Below, one piece after another: positions 8,516 to 17,539 of a stretch of 64,000 nt of DNA (within the stretch, counting starts at the first letter, position 1; every line of letters starts with the position of its first letter). The notes under the pieces are model-generated. The model had not been told where the DNA came from and did no database searches. It saw nothing but the letters and a program-made list of their open reading frames with translations. Position numbers and translations under genes: made by a program. Source of the DNA: SG8-30 sp963715485 (GTDB lineage Bacteria > Pseudomonadota > Gammaproteobacteria > Steroidobacterales > Steroidobacteraceae); NCBI GenBank assembly GCA_963715485.1, contig OY970244.1, positions 1,364,001-1,428,000 on the forward strand, read 5' to 3'.

Positions 8516-9892
8516 ATGAAGTTCAAGATCCTTTCGAGCGTCGCCGCCCTCGCGATGTGCTGCGTCGCGGGTTCGGCCCTGGCCGCGGCCAGCGCCCAGG
8601 AAGCGGCCCGGCTCGGCGCGGACCTCACGCCGACGGGCGCCGAGAAGGCCGGCAATGCGGCCGGCACCATCCCGGCCTGGGAGGGCGGCATCACCTCGCC
8701 GGCCAAGGCAGGCTTCCCGAACTTCAAGACTGGGGGACACCACCCGGATCCGTTCGCTGCCGATAAACCGCTCTACAAGATCGATCCCTCGAACATGGGT
8801 AAGTACGACGCCCAGTTGACTGAGGGCCACAAGGCGCTGCTGGGGAAGTACAAGGACACGTACTTCATGAACGTGTATCCGAGCCGGCGCAGCGCCGCCT
8901 TCCCGCAGCGCATTTACGACGCCACCAAGCAGAACGCGACGACGGCGAATACCAAGCCGAGCGGCAACGGCGTAACGGGCGCGATCATAGGCATTCCCTT
9001 CCCGATCCCGAAGTCGGGTGTCGAGGTCATCTGGAACCACATCATGCGCTACCGCGCGGACATCGCCGGCCGTGACTACGGCGCGGCCCCGGTGTTGCGC
9101 AGCGGCGATTACACCAACGTGAAGTTCCACGAAGAGATCATCTTTGCCTACAGCCTTCCGGGCGCGACCGAAGAGGGGCTAGACAACGTCATCCTCTACT
9201 TCACGCAGGAGACCCTCGCGCCGCCTCGTTCTGCCGGCGAGATCCTGCTGGTCCACGAGACGCTCGACCAGGAGAAGGAAAACCGCCGCGCCTGGCTGTA
9301 CAACCCCGGCCAGCGCCGGGTGCGGCGCGCACCGAACGTGGCGTTCGACAATCCGGGCACCGGCTCCGACGGCCTGCGGACCGCGGACCAGCTGGATCTG
9401 TACAACGGCAGCCCGGAACGCTACGACTGGAAGCTGGTAGGCAAGAAGGAAATGATCGTTCCCTACAATGCCTACCAGTTGCATTCCGGCGACCTCAAGT
9501 ACAAGGACATGATCCGTCCGCTGCACATCAACCAGGAACACGCCCGTTACGAGCTGCATCGCGTGTGGGTAGTCGATGCCACCCTGAAACAGGGCCAGCG
9601 CCACATCTACAAGCGCCGTACTTTCTATGTCGATGAGGACTCCTGGCAGATCCTGGCGGTGGACTGCTATGACGGCCGGGACCAGCTGTGGCGCGTGCAG
9701 GAAGGCCATTCCATCAATCATTACGACGTGCCGACCTTCTGGTCGACCCTGGAAACGACCTACGACCTGCAGTCCGGGCGCTATCTCGCGCTGGGTCTGG
9801 ACAACGAAGAGCCGATGACCGTCGACTTCAACCTGAAGCGGACTACGGCGGACTTCACGCCGGCGGCGATTGCGAGGCGCGGCACGCGCTGA
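8516..9892 (+). CDS. DUF1329 family periplasmic protein
   Basis: 458 residues from ATG 8516 (ribosome site GGGAGAG). A Sec signal peptide ends at about AGSALA, then AAASAQEAARLG, followed by the conserved block TPTGAEKAGNAAGTIPAWEGG seen at the start of DUF1329 proteins. Later blocks include YNPGQRRVRRAPNVAFDNP and KRRTFYVDEDSWQILAVDCYD; this tyrosine/arginine-rich antiparallel sheet text recalls the LolA/LolB-type open barrel. The family is nearly always next to DUF1302 and an RND/MMPL pump, so a periplasmic carrier or adaptor between the inner-membrane pump and outer-membrane barrel is the reasonable inference, not a proven role. Confidence 0.85.
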   Translation: MKFKILSSVAALAMCCVAGSALAAASAQEAARLGADLTPTGAEKAGNAAGTIPAWEGGITSPAKAGFPNFKTGGHHPDPFAADKPLYKIDPSNMGKYDAQLTEGHKALLGKYKDTYFMNVYPSRRSAAFPQRIYDATKQNATTANTKPSGNGVTGAIIGIPFPIPKSGVEVIWNHIMRYRADIAGRDYGAAPVLRSGDYTNVKFHEEIIFAYSLPGATEEGLDNVILYFTQETLAPPRSAGEILLVHETLDQEKENRRAWLYNPGQRRVRRAPNVAFDNPGTGSDGLRTADQLDLYNGSPERYDWKLVGKKEMIVPYNAYQLHSGDLKYKDMIRPLHINQEHARYELHRVWVVDATLKQGQRHIYKRRTFYVDEDSWQILAVDCYDGRDQLWRVQEGHSINHYDVPTFWSTLETTYDLQSGRYLALGLDNEEPMTVDFNLKRTTADFTPAAIARRGTR

Positions 9893-9968
9893 TGCGCTCG
9901 CCTGCGACTTGACGCGGGCTGGCGTGCCCCGTTGCGCCGGCCCGCTGGCGCGAACGGAAGAGGGGGGG

Positions 9969-11003
9969 ATGATGATGCAGTTTCGCCGAACGGCCGTGGC
10001 GGCCTTGCTGGCTTGCGTAATTTCCGGCGCAGCGCTGGCGCAGGTAGCGGACGATGCCTCCTCCCGGCCGTCGATCATCGCGCCGCTGGCGGTCAAGTCC
10101 CTGCTGCTGGATCTTGCCTGGGCAGGTGAGCGCGCAGTGGCGGTCGGCGAGCGGGGCCACGTGTTGTATTCCAACGACCAGGGACGAAGCTGGACCCAGG
10201 TCGTGGTGCCCGCCAGCGCCAACCTCACGGCCGTCCATTTCGTTGACGACCAGCACGGCTGGGCCGTGGGCCACGACGAGGTAATCCTGCGCACGGAGGA
10301 CGGCGGCCTGACCTGGGATCGGACTCATTACAATCCGGAGGCCAAGCGGCCGCTGCTGGACGTCTGGTTCGCCGACGCCGAGCGCGGCCTGGCGGTCGGC
10401 GCCTACGGCGCCGTGTATTCGAGCGCCGACGGCGGCCGTACCTGGACCGACGTGCAGTTCGATCCGGTGCCGCTCGGTGGAACCAAGCAGGATTACGACC
10501 CCGACGACTTCAGTGCGGAAGTCGACATGGGATTCGACTTCCACCTGAACGCAATCGTCCGCGGTCCGGGCACAGTGCTCTACCTGGCAGCAGAGGCTGG
10601 CCGCCTGTTCCGCTCCGATGACGACGGCACGACCTGGCGTGAGTTGCCCTCGCCCTACGACGGTTCGTTCTACGGAATCCTGCCGCTCGACGGCGACGCG
10701 CTGCTCGCCTTCGGTCTGCGCGGCAATGTCTTCCGCTCCGAGGACGGGGGCGAGAGCTGGTCGCCGATCGAGACGGGAACGGTTGCGCTGCTCGACTCGG
10801 CCGTCCGGCCTGCGCCGGAGGTCGTCGTCATCGCGGGGCTGACGGGCATCATGCTGGTCAGCACCGATGGCGGCAGGACCTTCATACGCACGCAGCAGGA
10901 GGATCGCAAGGGTCTGTCTTCGCTGCTCTGGGTCGGCGACGGTGAAGTGATCGTGGCCGGAGACGGCGGGGTTCGCCGGCTCTCCGTCCCGGGTTTGAGG
11001 TAA
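9969..11003 (+). CDS. YCF48/BNR-type beta-propeller periplasmic protein
   Basis: About 344 residues. Three in-frame ATGs occur at 9969, 9972 and 9975 straight after a strong ribosome site (AGGGGGGG, 9961-9968); by spacing 9975 is the likeliest. A signal peptide ends at GAALAQ. The body consists of repeated blades with Asp-box-like text: SNDQGRSWTQV, TEDGGLTWDRT, SADGGRTWTDV, SDDDGTTWREL, SEDGGESWSPI and STDGGRTF. This is the YCF48/Hcf136-like sialidase-type propeller, here probably a binding scaffold. It sits between the DUF1329 and MMPL genes (4 bases to the latter) and likely acts with them. Confidence 0.85.
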   Translation: MMMQFRRTAVAALLACVISGAALAQVADDASSRPSIIAPLAVKSLLLDLAWAGERAVAVGERGHVLYSNDQGRSWTQVVVPASANLTAVHFVDDQHGWAVGHDEVILRTEDGGLTWDRTHYNPEAKRPLLDVWFADAERGLAVGAYGAVYSSADGGRTWTDVQFDPVPLGGTKQDYDPDDFSAEVDMGFDFHLNAIVRGPGTVLYLAAEAGRLFRSDDDGTTWRELPSPYDGSFYGILPLDGDALLAFGLRGNVFRSEDGGESWSPIETGTVALLDSAVRPAPEVVVIAGLTGIMLVSTDGGRTFIRTQQEDRKGLSSLLWVGDGEVIVAGDGGVRRLSVPGLR

Positions 11004-11007
11004 CGCC

Positions 11008-13419
11008 ATGCATGTGGAACAGGAACGCAAGGACGGCAAGCCGACCATGGCCGAGCGGCTCGAGCCCCACGTCTTCGGGCATCGCGGGCTGATTCTTGCG
11101 GCGTTCGCATTGCTGACGATCGTATTCGGGGCGATCGCGATCCAGGGCCTCAAGCTGGATACGAACTTCAACAAGCAACTGCCGATCGGGCACGAGTATA
11201 TCCAGACATACCTCGACCACAAGGCTGAGTTCGGCGGCGCCAACCGCTTGCTGATTGCCGTGATCGCCAAGGATGGCAACATGTTCACGCCGGAGTTCTT
11301 CCGGGCACTCAAGATCGCCACCGACGAGGTGTTCTTCATCGAAGGCGTAGACCGCGCCCGCGTCCAGTCCTTGTGGACTCCGAACGTGCGTTATACCGAA
11401 GTAGTCGAGGGCGGTATCCAGGCGGGCGACGTCATTCCACCGGATTTCCAGCCGGATGAGGCGGGTTTCGCCAGGGTCAAGGAAAACATCCTCAAGGCGG
11501 GCATCGTCGGCCGCTTGGTCGCCAACGACTTCTCGGGCGCCATGGTCAGTGCGCAACTGCTCGACGCCGATCCGGAGACCGGCAAGCCGGTTGATTACGT
11601 CGCCATCTCAGAGGCACTCGAGAAGAACGTTCGCGACAAGATTGCGGACGCCAGCCCTGGCGGCGACCAGGCAGGGGCAATATCGGTGCACATCATCGGT
11701 TTCGCCAAGGTGGTCGGCGACGTCGTGGATGGCGCGATGATGGTCATTGTCTTTGCGATCGTCACGGGAGCGCTGACGCTGCTTTTCGTCTGGATTTACA
11801 TCGCATCCTTCAGGATCGCGCTGGTGCCGCTGATGGCCTCCGGCGTGGCGATGGTGTGGATGCTGGGACTGCTGGTGCTGCTTGGCTACGGCGTGGACCC
11901 ACTCGGTATCCTCGTGCCCTTCATCATCCTGTCGATCGGCACCAGCCATGGGGTGCAGAAGATCAGCGCCGTCACCGACGCGGCCATCGCCGGCGCGGAC
12001 AGCAACGAGGCGGCCCGGAGGACGTTTCGACTGCTGTTCCTGCCGGCAATTTTCGCGCTGCTCGCGAACGTAGTCGGATTCATCACCATCCTGCTCATCA
12101 GGGTGCAGGTGATCCAGGAAATGGCGATCACCGCCAGTCTGGGTATCGGCGTGATCATCCTCACGGACCTGATCCTGCTGCCGGTACTGGTGTCGTACGT
12201 GCCAATCACGGAAGGTTACCGGCAACGCGTCAGGACCAGGCGGAACATGGCCGACCCGCTGTGGAAGGGCCTGGCCCGGATCTCCGAGCGGGGCCCGGCG
12301 CTGGTCATCATCGTCATCGCCGCCTTGCTGGCAGTTTTCGGTGTCATCAAGGGCCGCGAGACGCCGATCGGCGACACACAGGCCGGCGTGCCGGAACTCA
12401 GACCAGACTCCCGCTACAACCGCGACACCGAACTGATCACCTCGAAGTTCTCGATCGGTACCGATGTCCTGAACGTCATCGTCGAGACGGAGCCGAACGG
12501 CTGCATCGATCACCGCGTCATCGACGCGATCGATCGATTCGCCTGGAACATGGCCAACGTCAGTGGCGTCCGCGACATAGTCAGTCTTGCGGGGGTGTCC
12601 AAGGTGGTCAGCGCCGGCTGGAGTGAGGGTAGCCTGAAGTGGCGCAACCTGCCTCGCGACCAGAGTCAGCTGGTCCAGGCGCAAGGATACATCGAGACCA
12701 GCACCGGGCTGCTGAACCGCGACTGCAGCGTCATGCCGGTGATGATATTTCTTGCGGACCACCGCGCGGAGACGATCGAGGGCGTGATCGCAGCCGTCAA
12801 GCAGTACCGCCAGGACAACCCGACGGACGGCGTCACCTACAGGCTGGCGACGGGGAACGTCGGCGTGATGGCGGCGCAGAATGAAGAGGTCAAGGCGAAG
12901 GAGTTCGTGATACTGGGCTGGGTGTTCGCCGCCGTGACCGCAATGTGCCTGATCAACTTCCGGTCATTCGTGGGCACGGTCCTGGTCATCCTGCCGCTGA
13001 CGCTGGTGTCGATCCTGGTATATGCGGTAATGGCCTTTGTGGGAATCGGCCTCAAGGTCAATACGCTGCCGATGGTCGCACTTGGCGCCGGTATTGGCGT
13101 CGACTACGGCATTTACCTGTTCAGTCGCATGCAGGAATTCCTGAAGCGCGGCGAGAGCGTCCACGATGCCTATCTTGGCGCTCTGAGGGTAACGGGCGTT
13201 GCGATCTTCTTTACCGGCGTGACACTTGCAGTGGGCGTGGCGACCTGGGCCTTCTCGCCGTTGAAGTTCCAGGCCGACGTCGGCCTGATGCTGACATTCA
13301 TGTTTGTGGTGAACATGCTCGGCGCAATGCTGCTGCTGCCCGCGCTCGGTGCCTGGCTGCTGCCGCTGTCAAGGAGGGTCAGGAAGGCCCGCGAGGCAAC
13401 GGCCGGTGCCCCGGGCTAG
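11008..13419 (+). CDS. MMPL/RND-family inner-membrane transporter
   Basis: 803 residues with the two-fold RND layout: TM1 near 28-50, a large periplasmic domain, a TM block from about 244, a second lone TM near 430, a second periplasmic domain and a TM block from about 631. The second half carries the MMPL proton-relay motif GAGIGVDYGIYLFSR (about 693-707). At the matching site of the first half the sequence reads ILSIGTSHGVQKI, with His where the classical pumps have Asp. RND proteins of this group move hydrophobic molecules or lipids out of the inner membrane. The DUF1302, DUF1329 and propeller genes upstream are probable partners. Ends 2 bases from convergent arfB. Confidence 0.9.
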   Translation: MHVEQERKDGKPTMAERLEPHVFGHRGLILAAFALLTIVFGAIAIQGLKLDTNFNKQLPIGHEYIQTYLDHKAEFGGANRLLIAVIAKDGNMFTPEFFRALKIATDEVFFIEGVDRARVQSLWTPNVRYTEVVEGGIQAGDVIPPDFQPDEAGFARVKENILKAGIVGRLVANDFSGAMVSAQLLDADPETGKPVDYVAISEALEKNVRDKIADASPGGDQAGAISVHIIGFAKVVGDVVDGAMMVIVFAIVTGALTLLFVWIYIASFRIALVPLMASGVAMVWMLGLLVLLGYGVDPLGILVPFIILSIGTSHGVQKISAVTDAAIAGADSNEAARRTFRLLFLPAIFALLANVVGFITILLIRVQVIQEMAITASLGIGVIILTDLILLPVLVSYVPITEGYRQRVRTRRNMADPLWKGLARISERGPALVIIVIAALLAVFGVIKGRETPIGDTQAGVPELRPDSRYNRDTELITSKFSIGTDVLNVIVETEPNGCIDHRVIDAIDRFAWNMANVSGVRDIVSLAGVSKVVSAGWSEGSLKWRNLPRDQSQLVQAQGYIETSTGLLNRDCSVMPVMIFLADHRAETIEGVIAAVKQYRQDNPTDGVTYRLATGNVGVMAAQNEEVKAKEFVILGWVFAAVTAMCLINFRSFVGTVLVILPLTLVSILVYAVMAFVGIGLKVNTLPMVALGAGIGVDYGIYLFSRMQEFLKRGESVHDAYLGALRVTGVAIFFTGVTLAVGVATWAFSPLKFQADVGLMLTFMFVVNMLGAMLLLPALGAWLLPLSRRVRKAREATAGAPG

Positions 13420-13421
13420 GT

Positions 13422-13838
13422 TCAGTCTGCGTCGATCCGACCGCGCAGGCGCTTGGTCGTCTGGCGGCGCTTCTTGCCCTCGATTCGGCGCTCCTTCGAG
13501 GCCCGCGTGGGCCGGGTCGGCTTGCGGGTCTTGGGAACATGCCGGGCAGCTTCGATCAGTCCGGCCAGCCGTTCAACCGCGTCGCGCCTGTTCGCCTCAC
13601 GGGTTCGGTGTCGATGGGCATCGATCAGCAATTCGTCGTCCAGGGTGAGTCGCCGTCCAGCGAGCTGACGCAACCGCTCGCGCCCCGCCTCGTCGAGCAG
13701 GGTGGTAGCCGCCACGCTGAAGCGCAGCAGGCAGGCCGTCGCCAGCTTGTTGACGTTCTGCCCACCGGGCCCGGGCGAGCGGCTCCACGAGAGCTCGTAT
13801 TCACCGTCTGGAATATCTGGCTCTCTTGCGTCCGTCAT
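13422..13838 (-). CDS. arfB: Alternative ribosome-rescue factor ArfB
   Basis: 138 residues matching the ArfB/YaeJ class of peptidyl-tRNA hydrolases. The GGQ motif is in SRSPGPGGQNVNKL (Gly25-Gly26-Gln27), which cleaves peptidyl-tRNA in the ribosomal P site. The C-terminus is a basic tail (KTRKPTRPTRASKERR onward) that in this family enters the empty mRNA channel of stalled ribosomes. The length and the short loop before GGQ exclude a full release factor. It is convergent with the MMPL gene and leads a run of minus-strand genes. Confidence 0.92.
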   Translation of the reverse strand: MTDAREPDIPDGEYELSWSRSPGPGGQNVNKLATACLLRFSVAATTLLDEAGRERLRQLAGRRLTLDDELLIDAHRHRTREANRRDAVERLAGLIEAARHVPKTRKPTRPTRASKERRIEGKKRRQTTKRLRGRIDAD

Positions 13839-13862
13839 GAACTGCGGCCCGGCCCTGGCAGC

Positions 13863-15212
13863 TCAGTCCTGCCCGTCAAGCGTCGGCTCGATCGGTCCGC
13901 GGGTCCTCGGTGCGAGCGTCGAGGCGGATGTGCTGCCCTCGAGAATGCGGATCTCGCGCTGCGCGGGCGGGATGGTGATTCCGTGCTTGCGGAACAACGC
14001 CCAGATCTTCCGGTTGATGTCGGAGCGGACGTTGTTGACGCCCTCGGCCGGATCGCCGATCCAGAAGCGCACCTCCGTCTCCATGCCGTGGTCGGCAAAG
14101 TCCATCAGGCGCGAGACCGGCGGCGGGTCGCGCAGGATCCTGGGGTGGTCGTTGGCGGCGTCCAGCAGCAGCCTGAGCGCCAGTTCCACGTCGTCGCGGT
14201 AACTGATCCTGACGCCGAGGCGCAGTCTGACCTTGGGATGGCCATAGCTCCAGTTGATGACCTGGTTGGTAATCACATTCTGGTTCGGCACCAGCGTCGC
14301 GACACCATCGCGGTCACGAATCACGATATAGCGGCCGCGCAATTCTTCGACCCAGCCGAACCCATGGGTGCTGGTTCCGGTCGTGCCGGTGAAGCTGATG
14401 ACGTCGCCCGGCTTGATCGACTTGTCCATGACCAGGACGAAGCCGCTGACGAAATTGGCGGCAATGGCCTGTAGTCCGAAACCGAGGCCGAGGCCGATCG
14501 CGCCGGAAAAGACCGTCAGCGCGGTCAGGTCGACGCCCGAGGCACGCAGGCCGAGCAGGATGCCGAAACCGACGAAGAAGGCGTAGCTGGTCTTGACGAT
14601 GCCGATGCGCGTCGATGGGGCGAGGGTATCGATCTGCGAGACCTGCCGGTCGATCCACCGCGCCACCCAAAGGCTGGCGATGACGCAGACGGACACGGCG
14701 AACAGAGCGGCGATTACCGACCAGATGGTGACGCGCGACTTGCCGGTGGACAGGCCGATCGAGTCGAGCACCTGGACGATGTAGTCCAGCCAGCCGAGCA
14801 TCTGTGCTGCGACCAGCAACCAGACGGCCAGGGACGCCTTGTTCTCGAAGCGTTTGAGACGGTTGTTTGGGGAGACCGATCGTCGCACCGCATAGGCCAG
14901 CAGGCGGATGATGATCAACGCGCCCACCAGCCGCACTGCCGGATCGAGCAGGTCGGTTGTGAGCGAAGCCGCGGCAATGATCGAGCGAGCCGCGGTGACG
15001 ATCAGGAAAGCGGCGATGTAGGGCGAGGTGACCGCCAGCGCCTCGAAGCCGACGATTCGGGCCGTCATCCCGGGCTCGGCACGCGGGACGTACCAGCGAC
15101 GCACCGACCTTTCGGCCAGCCACGCCACGCCAGCGGCCACCACGAGCGCGATCAGCTGGGCCAGGTTGGCGGCGGTCAGCAGCCCGGATGCGAGGTCAGT
15201 GAATTTGTTCAT
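13863..15212 (-). CDS. Mechanosensitive ion channel, MscS family
   Basis: 449 residues. Several hydrophobic segments (about 15-30, 60-80, 90-110, 125-145, 160-185, 205-225) precede the pore region GAIGLGLGFGLQAIAANFVS, the Gly/Ala-rich TM3 of MscS proteins. The beta domain follows (SIKPGDVISFTGTTG, then VPNQNVITNQVINWSYGH) and an alpha/beta C-terminal domain (TEVRFWIGDPAEGVN). Such channels open under membrane tension to release solutes on osmotic downshock. The extra N-terminal helices place it among the longer MscS variants. Confidence 0.9.
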   Translation of the reverse strand: MNKFTDLASGLLTAANLAQLIALVVAAGVAWLAERSVRRWYVPRAEPGMTARIVGFEALAVTSPYIAAFLIVTAARSIIAAASLTTDLLDPAVRLVGALIIIRLLAYAVRRSVSPNNRLKRFENKASLAVWLLVAAQMLGWLDYIVQVLDSIGLSTGKSRVTIWSVIAALFAVSVCVIASLWVARWIDRQVSQIDTLAPSTRIGIVKTSYAFFVGFGILLGLRASGVDLTALTVFSGAIGLGLGFGLQAIAANFVSGFVLVMDKSIKPGDVISFTGTTGTSTHGFGWVEELRGRYIVIRDRDGVATLVPNQNVITNQVINWSYGHPKVRLRLGVRISYRDDVELALRLLLDAANDHPRILRDPPPVSRLMDFADHGMETEVRFWIGDPAEGVNNVRSDINRKIWALFRKHGITIPPAQREIRILEGSTSASTLAPRTRGPIEPTLDGQD

Positions 15213-15255
15213 GTGCTCGGCCCAAGCGGGCCCGTTGGCGTGCCGGATCGGCGCA

Positions 15256-15480
15256 TCACGCGTTCATGTCGGGTATCAGCTCGCTCTCGAGCCGGGCGAT
15301 CTGGTCCTTGAGCAACAGCTTGCGTTTCTTCAGCCTGCGCAGCTGCAGTTCGTCCACATACAGGTCCATGGTGAGCCGCTCGATCACGTCGTCGAGGTCG
15401 CGATGCTCGATGCGCAGCTCGCGCAGCCGCTGGATCTGCTGGAATAGTTCAGTATTGATCTTGTCTTCGTCGCCGCTCAT
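15256..15480 (-). CDS. YdcH (DUF465) family protein
   Basis: 74 residues of predicted antiparallel helices with the family motif RLKKRKLLLKDQIARLE near the C-terminus. YdcH-like proteins are small, cytoplasmic and of unknown biochemical role. Its ATG (15480-15478) overlaps the TGA of the PHP gene by four bases (ATGA), so the two are translationally coupled. Confidence 0.8.
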   Translation of the reverse strand: MSGDEDKINTELFQQIQRLRELRIEHRDLDDVIERLTMDLYVDELQLRRLKKRKLLLKDQIARLESELIPDMNA

Positions 15481-16337
15481 GCCAGTTCAGCCAGGGCCTG
15501 TGGGAACGCCGCGCCGGTCCAGACGGGCTGCACCGCAACCGGAAGCTTAGCCAATCGCCCGGGCTGATTCCATGGGATGGCCGGATCGTGAAAATCCGAC
15601 CCTACCGAACCCGCAAGTCCCGTCCTGAGCACCAGCGAGGCAGCCCGCTCCACCTGCGCCGGGCCTGCGCCGCCACACACGACCTCGGCTCCGGCGCCGC
15701 CGAGATCCCTGAACTCGCGCGCCAGTTCGCGCCTCGCGCCGGCCGAGAGCGTGTAGCGCAGCGGGTGCGCCAGCACGGCGACCCCGCCGGCTGCAAGAAT
15801 CCACTCGATTGCCTCGGTCATGGCCGGCCAGGCTGACCTGACCGCTGCAGGCCGCCCGTGGCCGAGGTAGCGCTCGAATGCTTCGGCCATGCTGCGTACC
15901 GACCCGAGTTCCGAGAGCGCCCGGGCAAAGTGGGTTCGTGTCGGCAGGTCCGTCTGGTTCCGGATCCGCCGCAGCGATTCGCTCCCGGGAGCACCGGCCG
16001 CGTCCAGCCGGCGGGCAATTTCCGCGGCACGGCGCTCGCGTTCGGTTGCCAGCTGCCGGATACCACGCTCCAGCCCGGCTGCCGTCGGGTCGATGGCCAG
16101 CCCCAGTACGTGGACGGTGCGTCCGCGCCAGTCGGCAGACAGCTCAATCCCCGGGACGAATGACATGTCGAGCGTTGCGGCTGTGGCCGCTGCAGCGTCC
16201 AGGCCGGCAGTCGTATCGTGGTCGGTCAGCGCCATCATGCGGACGCCGCAATCGAAGGCATGTTGAACCAGCGCTGCCGGTTCCAGCCGGCCGTCGGAGG
16301 CAGTCGAATGCAGGTGCAAGTCGACCTGCGCAGTCAC
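15477..16337 (-). CDS. rnm: PHP-domain phosphoesterase, RNase AM (YciV) type
   Basis: 286 residues with the metal-binding motifs of the PHP fold: VDLHLHSTASDG (5-16), ALTDHDTT (36-43), a GIELS block (62-67), LAHPLRY and a late SDFHD. In E. coli the homologue YciV/Rnm hydrolyses nucleoside 3',5'-bisphosphates and acts as a 5'-3' exoribonuclease that trims short RNAs and 5S rRNA. The proximity of cysQ, which removes the 3'-phosphate from pAp, fits shared nucleotide-bisphosphate clearance. The start overlaps the stop of the DUF3301 gene (ATGA). Confidence 0.82.
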   Translation of the reverse strand: MTAQVDLHLHSTASDGRLEPAALVQHAFDCGVRMMALTDHDTTAGLDAAAATAATLDMSFVPGIELSADWRGRTVHVLGLAIDPTAAGLERGIRQLATERERRAAEIARRLDAAGAPGSESLRRIRNQTDLPTRTHFARALSELGSVRSMAEAFERYLGHGRPAAVRSAWPAMTEAIEWILAAGGVAVLAHPLRYTLSAGARRELAREFRDLGGAGAEVVCGGAGPAQVERAASLVLRTGLAGSVGSDFHDPAIPWNQPGRLAKLPVAVQPVWTGAAFPQALAELA

Positions 16338-16648
16338 GATACGGCCCGCGGCCCGAGGCCGACGCTGTCGAGCGCAAGGCCTGTCAGCACCACGAAGCCA
16401 CGCCGTCGCTCGTAACCATCCTCGGAATAGTCAAATACGTAGGTGCGGCGCAGGGCAAGCCGACCATCGGCGGCGCGCGCGAACGCGAACTTGAGCATCG
16501 AGACGGTGCCGTCCAGCAATTGTACGCCGGCCCGGGTGCAGGTCTCGGATGCGACCTTGTTGGCGAATTCACGCGCCGCCAAGCTGGCGTGCCAGGCCCA
16601 AGCGACGAGAATCAATGAGAGGACACCCAGGAAGACAGGCCAGCTCAT
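16334..16648 (-). CDS. DUF3301 family membrane-anchored protein
   Basis: 104 residues: one N-terminal hydrophobic helix (WPVFLGVLSLILVAWAW, residues 3-19) followed by a soluble domain with LLDGTVSMLKFAFAR and RRTYVFDYSEDGYERRRG. The pattern matches DUF3301, a small family found mainly in gammaproteobacteria and often near cysQ. Its ATG shares one base with the TGA of cysQ (TGATG), indicating an operon. The function is unknown. Confidence 0.8.
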   Translation of the reverse strand: MSWPVFLGVLSLILVAWAWHASLAAREFANKVASETCTRAGVQLLDGTVSMLKFAFARAADGRLALRRTYVFDYSEDGYERRRGFVVLTGLALDSVGLGPRAVS

Positions 16649-17445
16649 CAGAGCATGGCCTTCCAGTTCACCCGGTCGTCACCGTAGGCGAGGAAGTACG
16701 GGTTGAGCAGCTCCGGTCGGGCGTTGTAGCTGAGTGGCTGGCCATCGAGTCCAGTGACGTAGCCACCTGCCTGCTCCAGCACGCAATGACCCGCCGCCGT
16801 GTCCCATTCGCAGGTGGGTCCGAGACGCGGGTAAACGTCCGCGGCACCCTCCGCGATCATGCAGAACTTGAGCGAACTTCCCACCGCAACCAGTTCATGG
16901 GGTCCGACCCGCTCGAGGAAGCCATCGAGGGACGAGCCGCGGTGCGAGCGGCTGCCTACCACGCGAACCGGAGAGGCGGCGCGGTCCGTGACCCGGATGG
17001 GGGCCGCCGCTTCCCGCCCCTGGCCTTTGAAGGCACCGAAGCCCTCGCAGGCGTAATAGTCGGTCTCGAGCACTGGTGCGTGAACGACGCCCAGGACCGG
17101 CCTGTGCCCATGGACCAGCGCGACGTTCACCGTAAACTCCCCGTTGCGCTGCACGAATTCCTTCGTGCCGTCCAGCGGATCCACGATCCACAGCCAGTCC
17201 CAGCGGGAACGGGTGCCGTAGGCGACTGCCTCGGCTTCCTCCGAGAGGATCGGTACTTCCGGCAGCAAGCGCCTGAGGCCAGCCGCCAGGATTTCCTGGG
17301 CGCGCAGGTCTGCTTCCGTCAGCGGCGAGGCGTCATCCTTCTCCTGTACGGTGAAGGAGGAGGTGTAGACGCCCAGGATCGCCCGGCCCGCCTCGCGCGA
17401 CAGCGCGACGACATCGAGTAGCAGGCGATGGAGGTCGTGGGTCAT
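16648..17445 (-). CDS. cysQ: 3'(2'),5'-bisphosphate nucleotidase CysQ
   Basis: 265 residues of the inositol-monophosphatase-like fold. Metal ligands are in the SEEAE motif and VDPLDGTKEF (Asp-Pro-Leu-Asp-Gly-Thr), with the second signature CEWDTAAGHCVLEQAGG near the C-terminus. The substrate pocket text SSLKFCMIAEGAADVYPR is typical of CysQ. It converts 3'-phosphoadenosine 5'-phosphate to AMP, preventing its build-up during sulfate assimilation or sulfotransferase action; a PAPS-type sulfotransferase lies at 59.8 kb. The start MTHDLHRLL at 17445 was chosen because the longer upstream frame is Arg/Pro/Ala-rich and antisense-like. Confidence 0.93.
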   Translation of the reverse strand: MTHDLHRLLLDVVALSREAGRAILGVYTSSFTVQEKDDASPLTEADLRAQEILAAGLRRLLPEVPILSEEAEAVAYGTRSRWDWLWIVDPLDGTKEFVQRNGEFTVNVALVHGHRPVLGVVHAPVLETDYYACEGFGAFKGQGREAAAPIRVTDRAASPVRVVGSRSHRGSSLDGFLERVGPHELVAVGSSLKFCMIAEGAADVYPRLGPTCEWDTAAGHCVLEQAGGYVTGLDGQPLSYNARPELLNPYFLAYGDDRVNWKAML

Positions 17446-17539
17446 TTTCAACGGGTCCTTTGGGTCATGCGGGCCCCATGATACGCACAGGTTTAAGTGC
17501 CGACTGCTGCCCGGTGAGGCGTGGAGTGCCCCCGGGGCC

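Noticed and set aside
12945..14474. 509-residue plus-strand frame across the MMPL end and arfB/MscS
   Set aside because: It crosses convergent gene boundaries and shows no conserved text; the real genes are on the other frames and strand.
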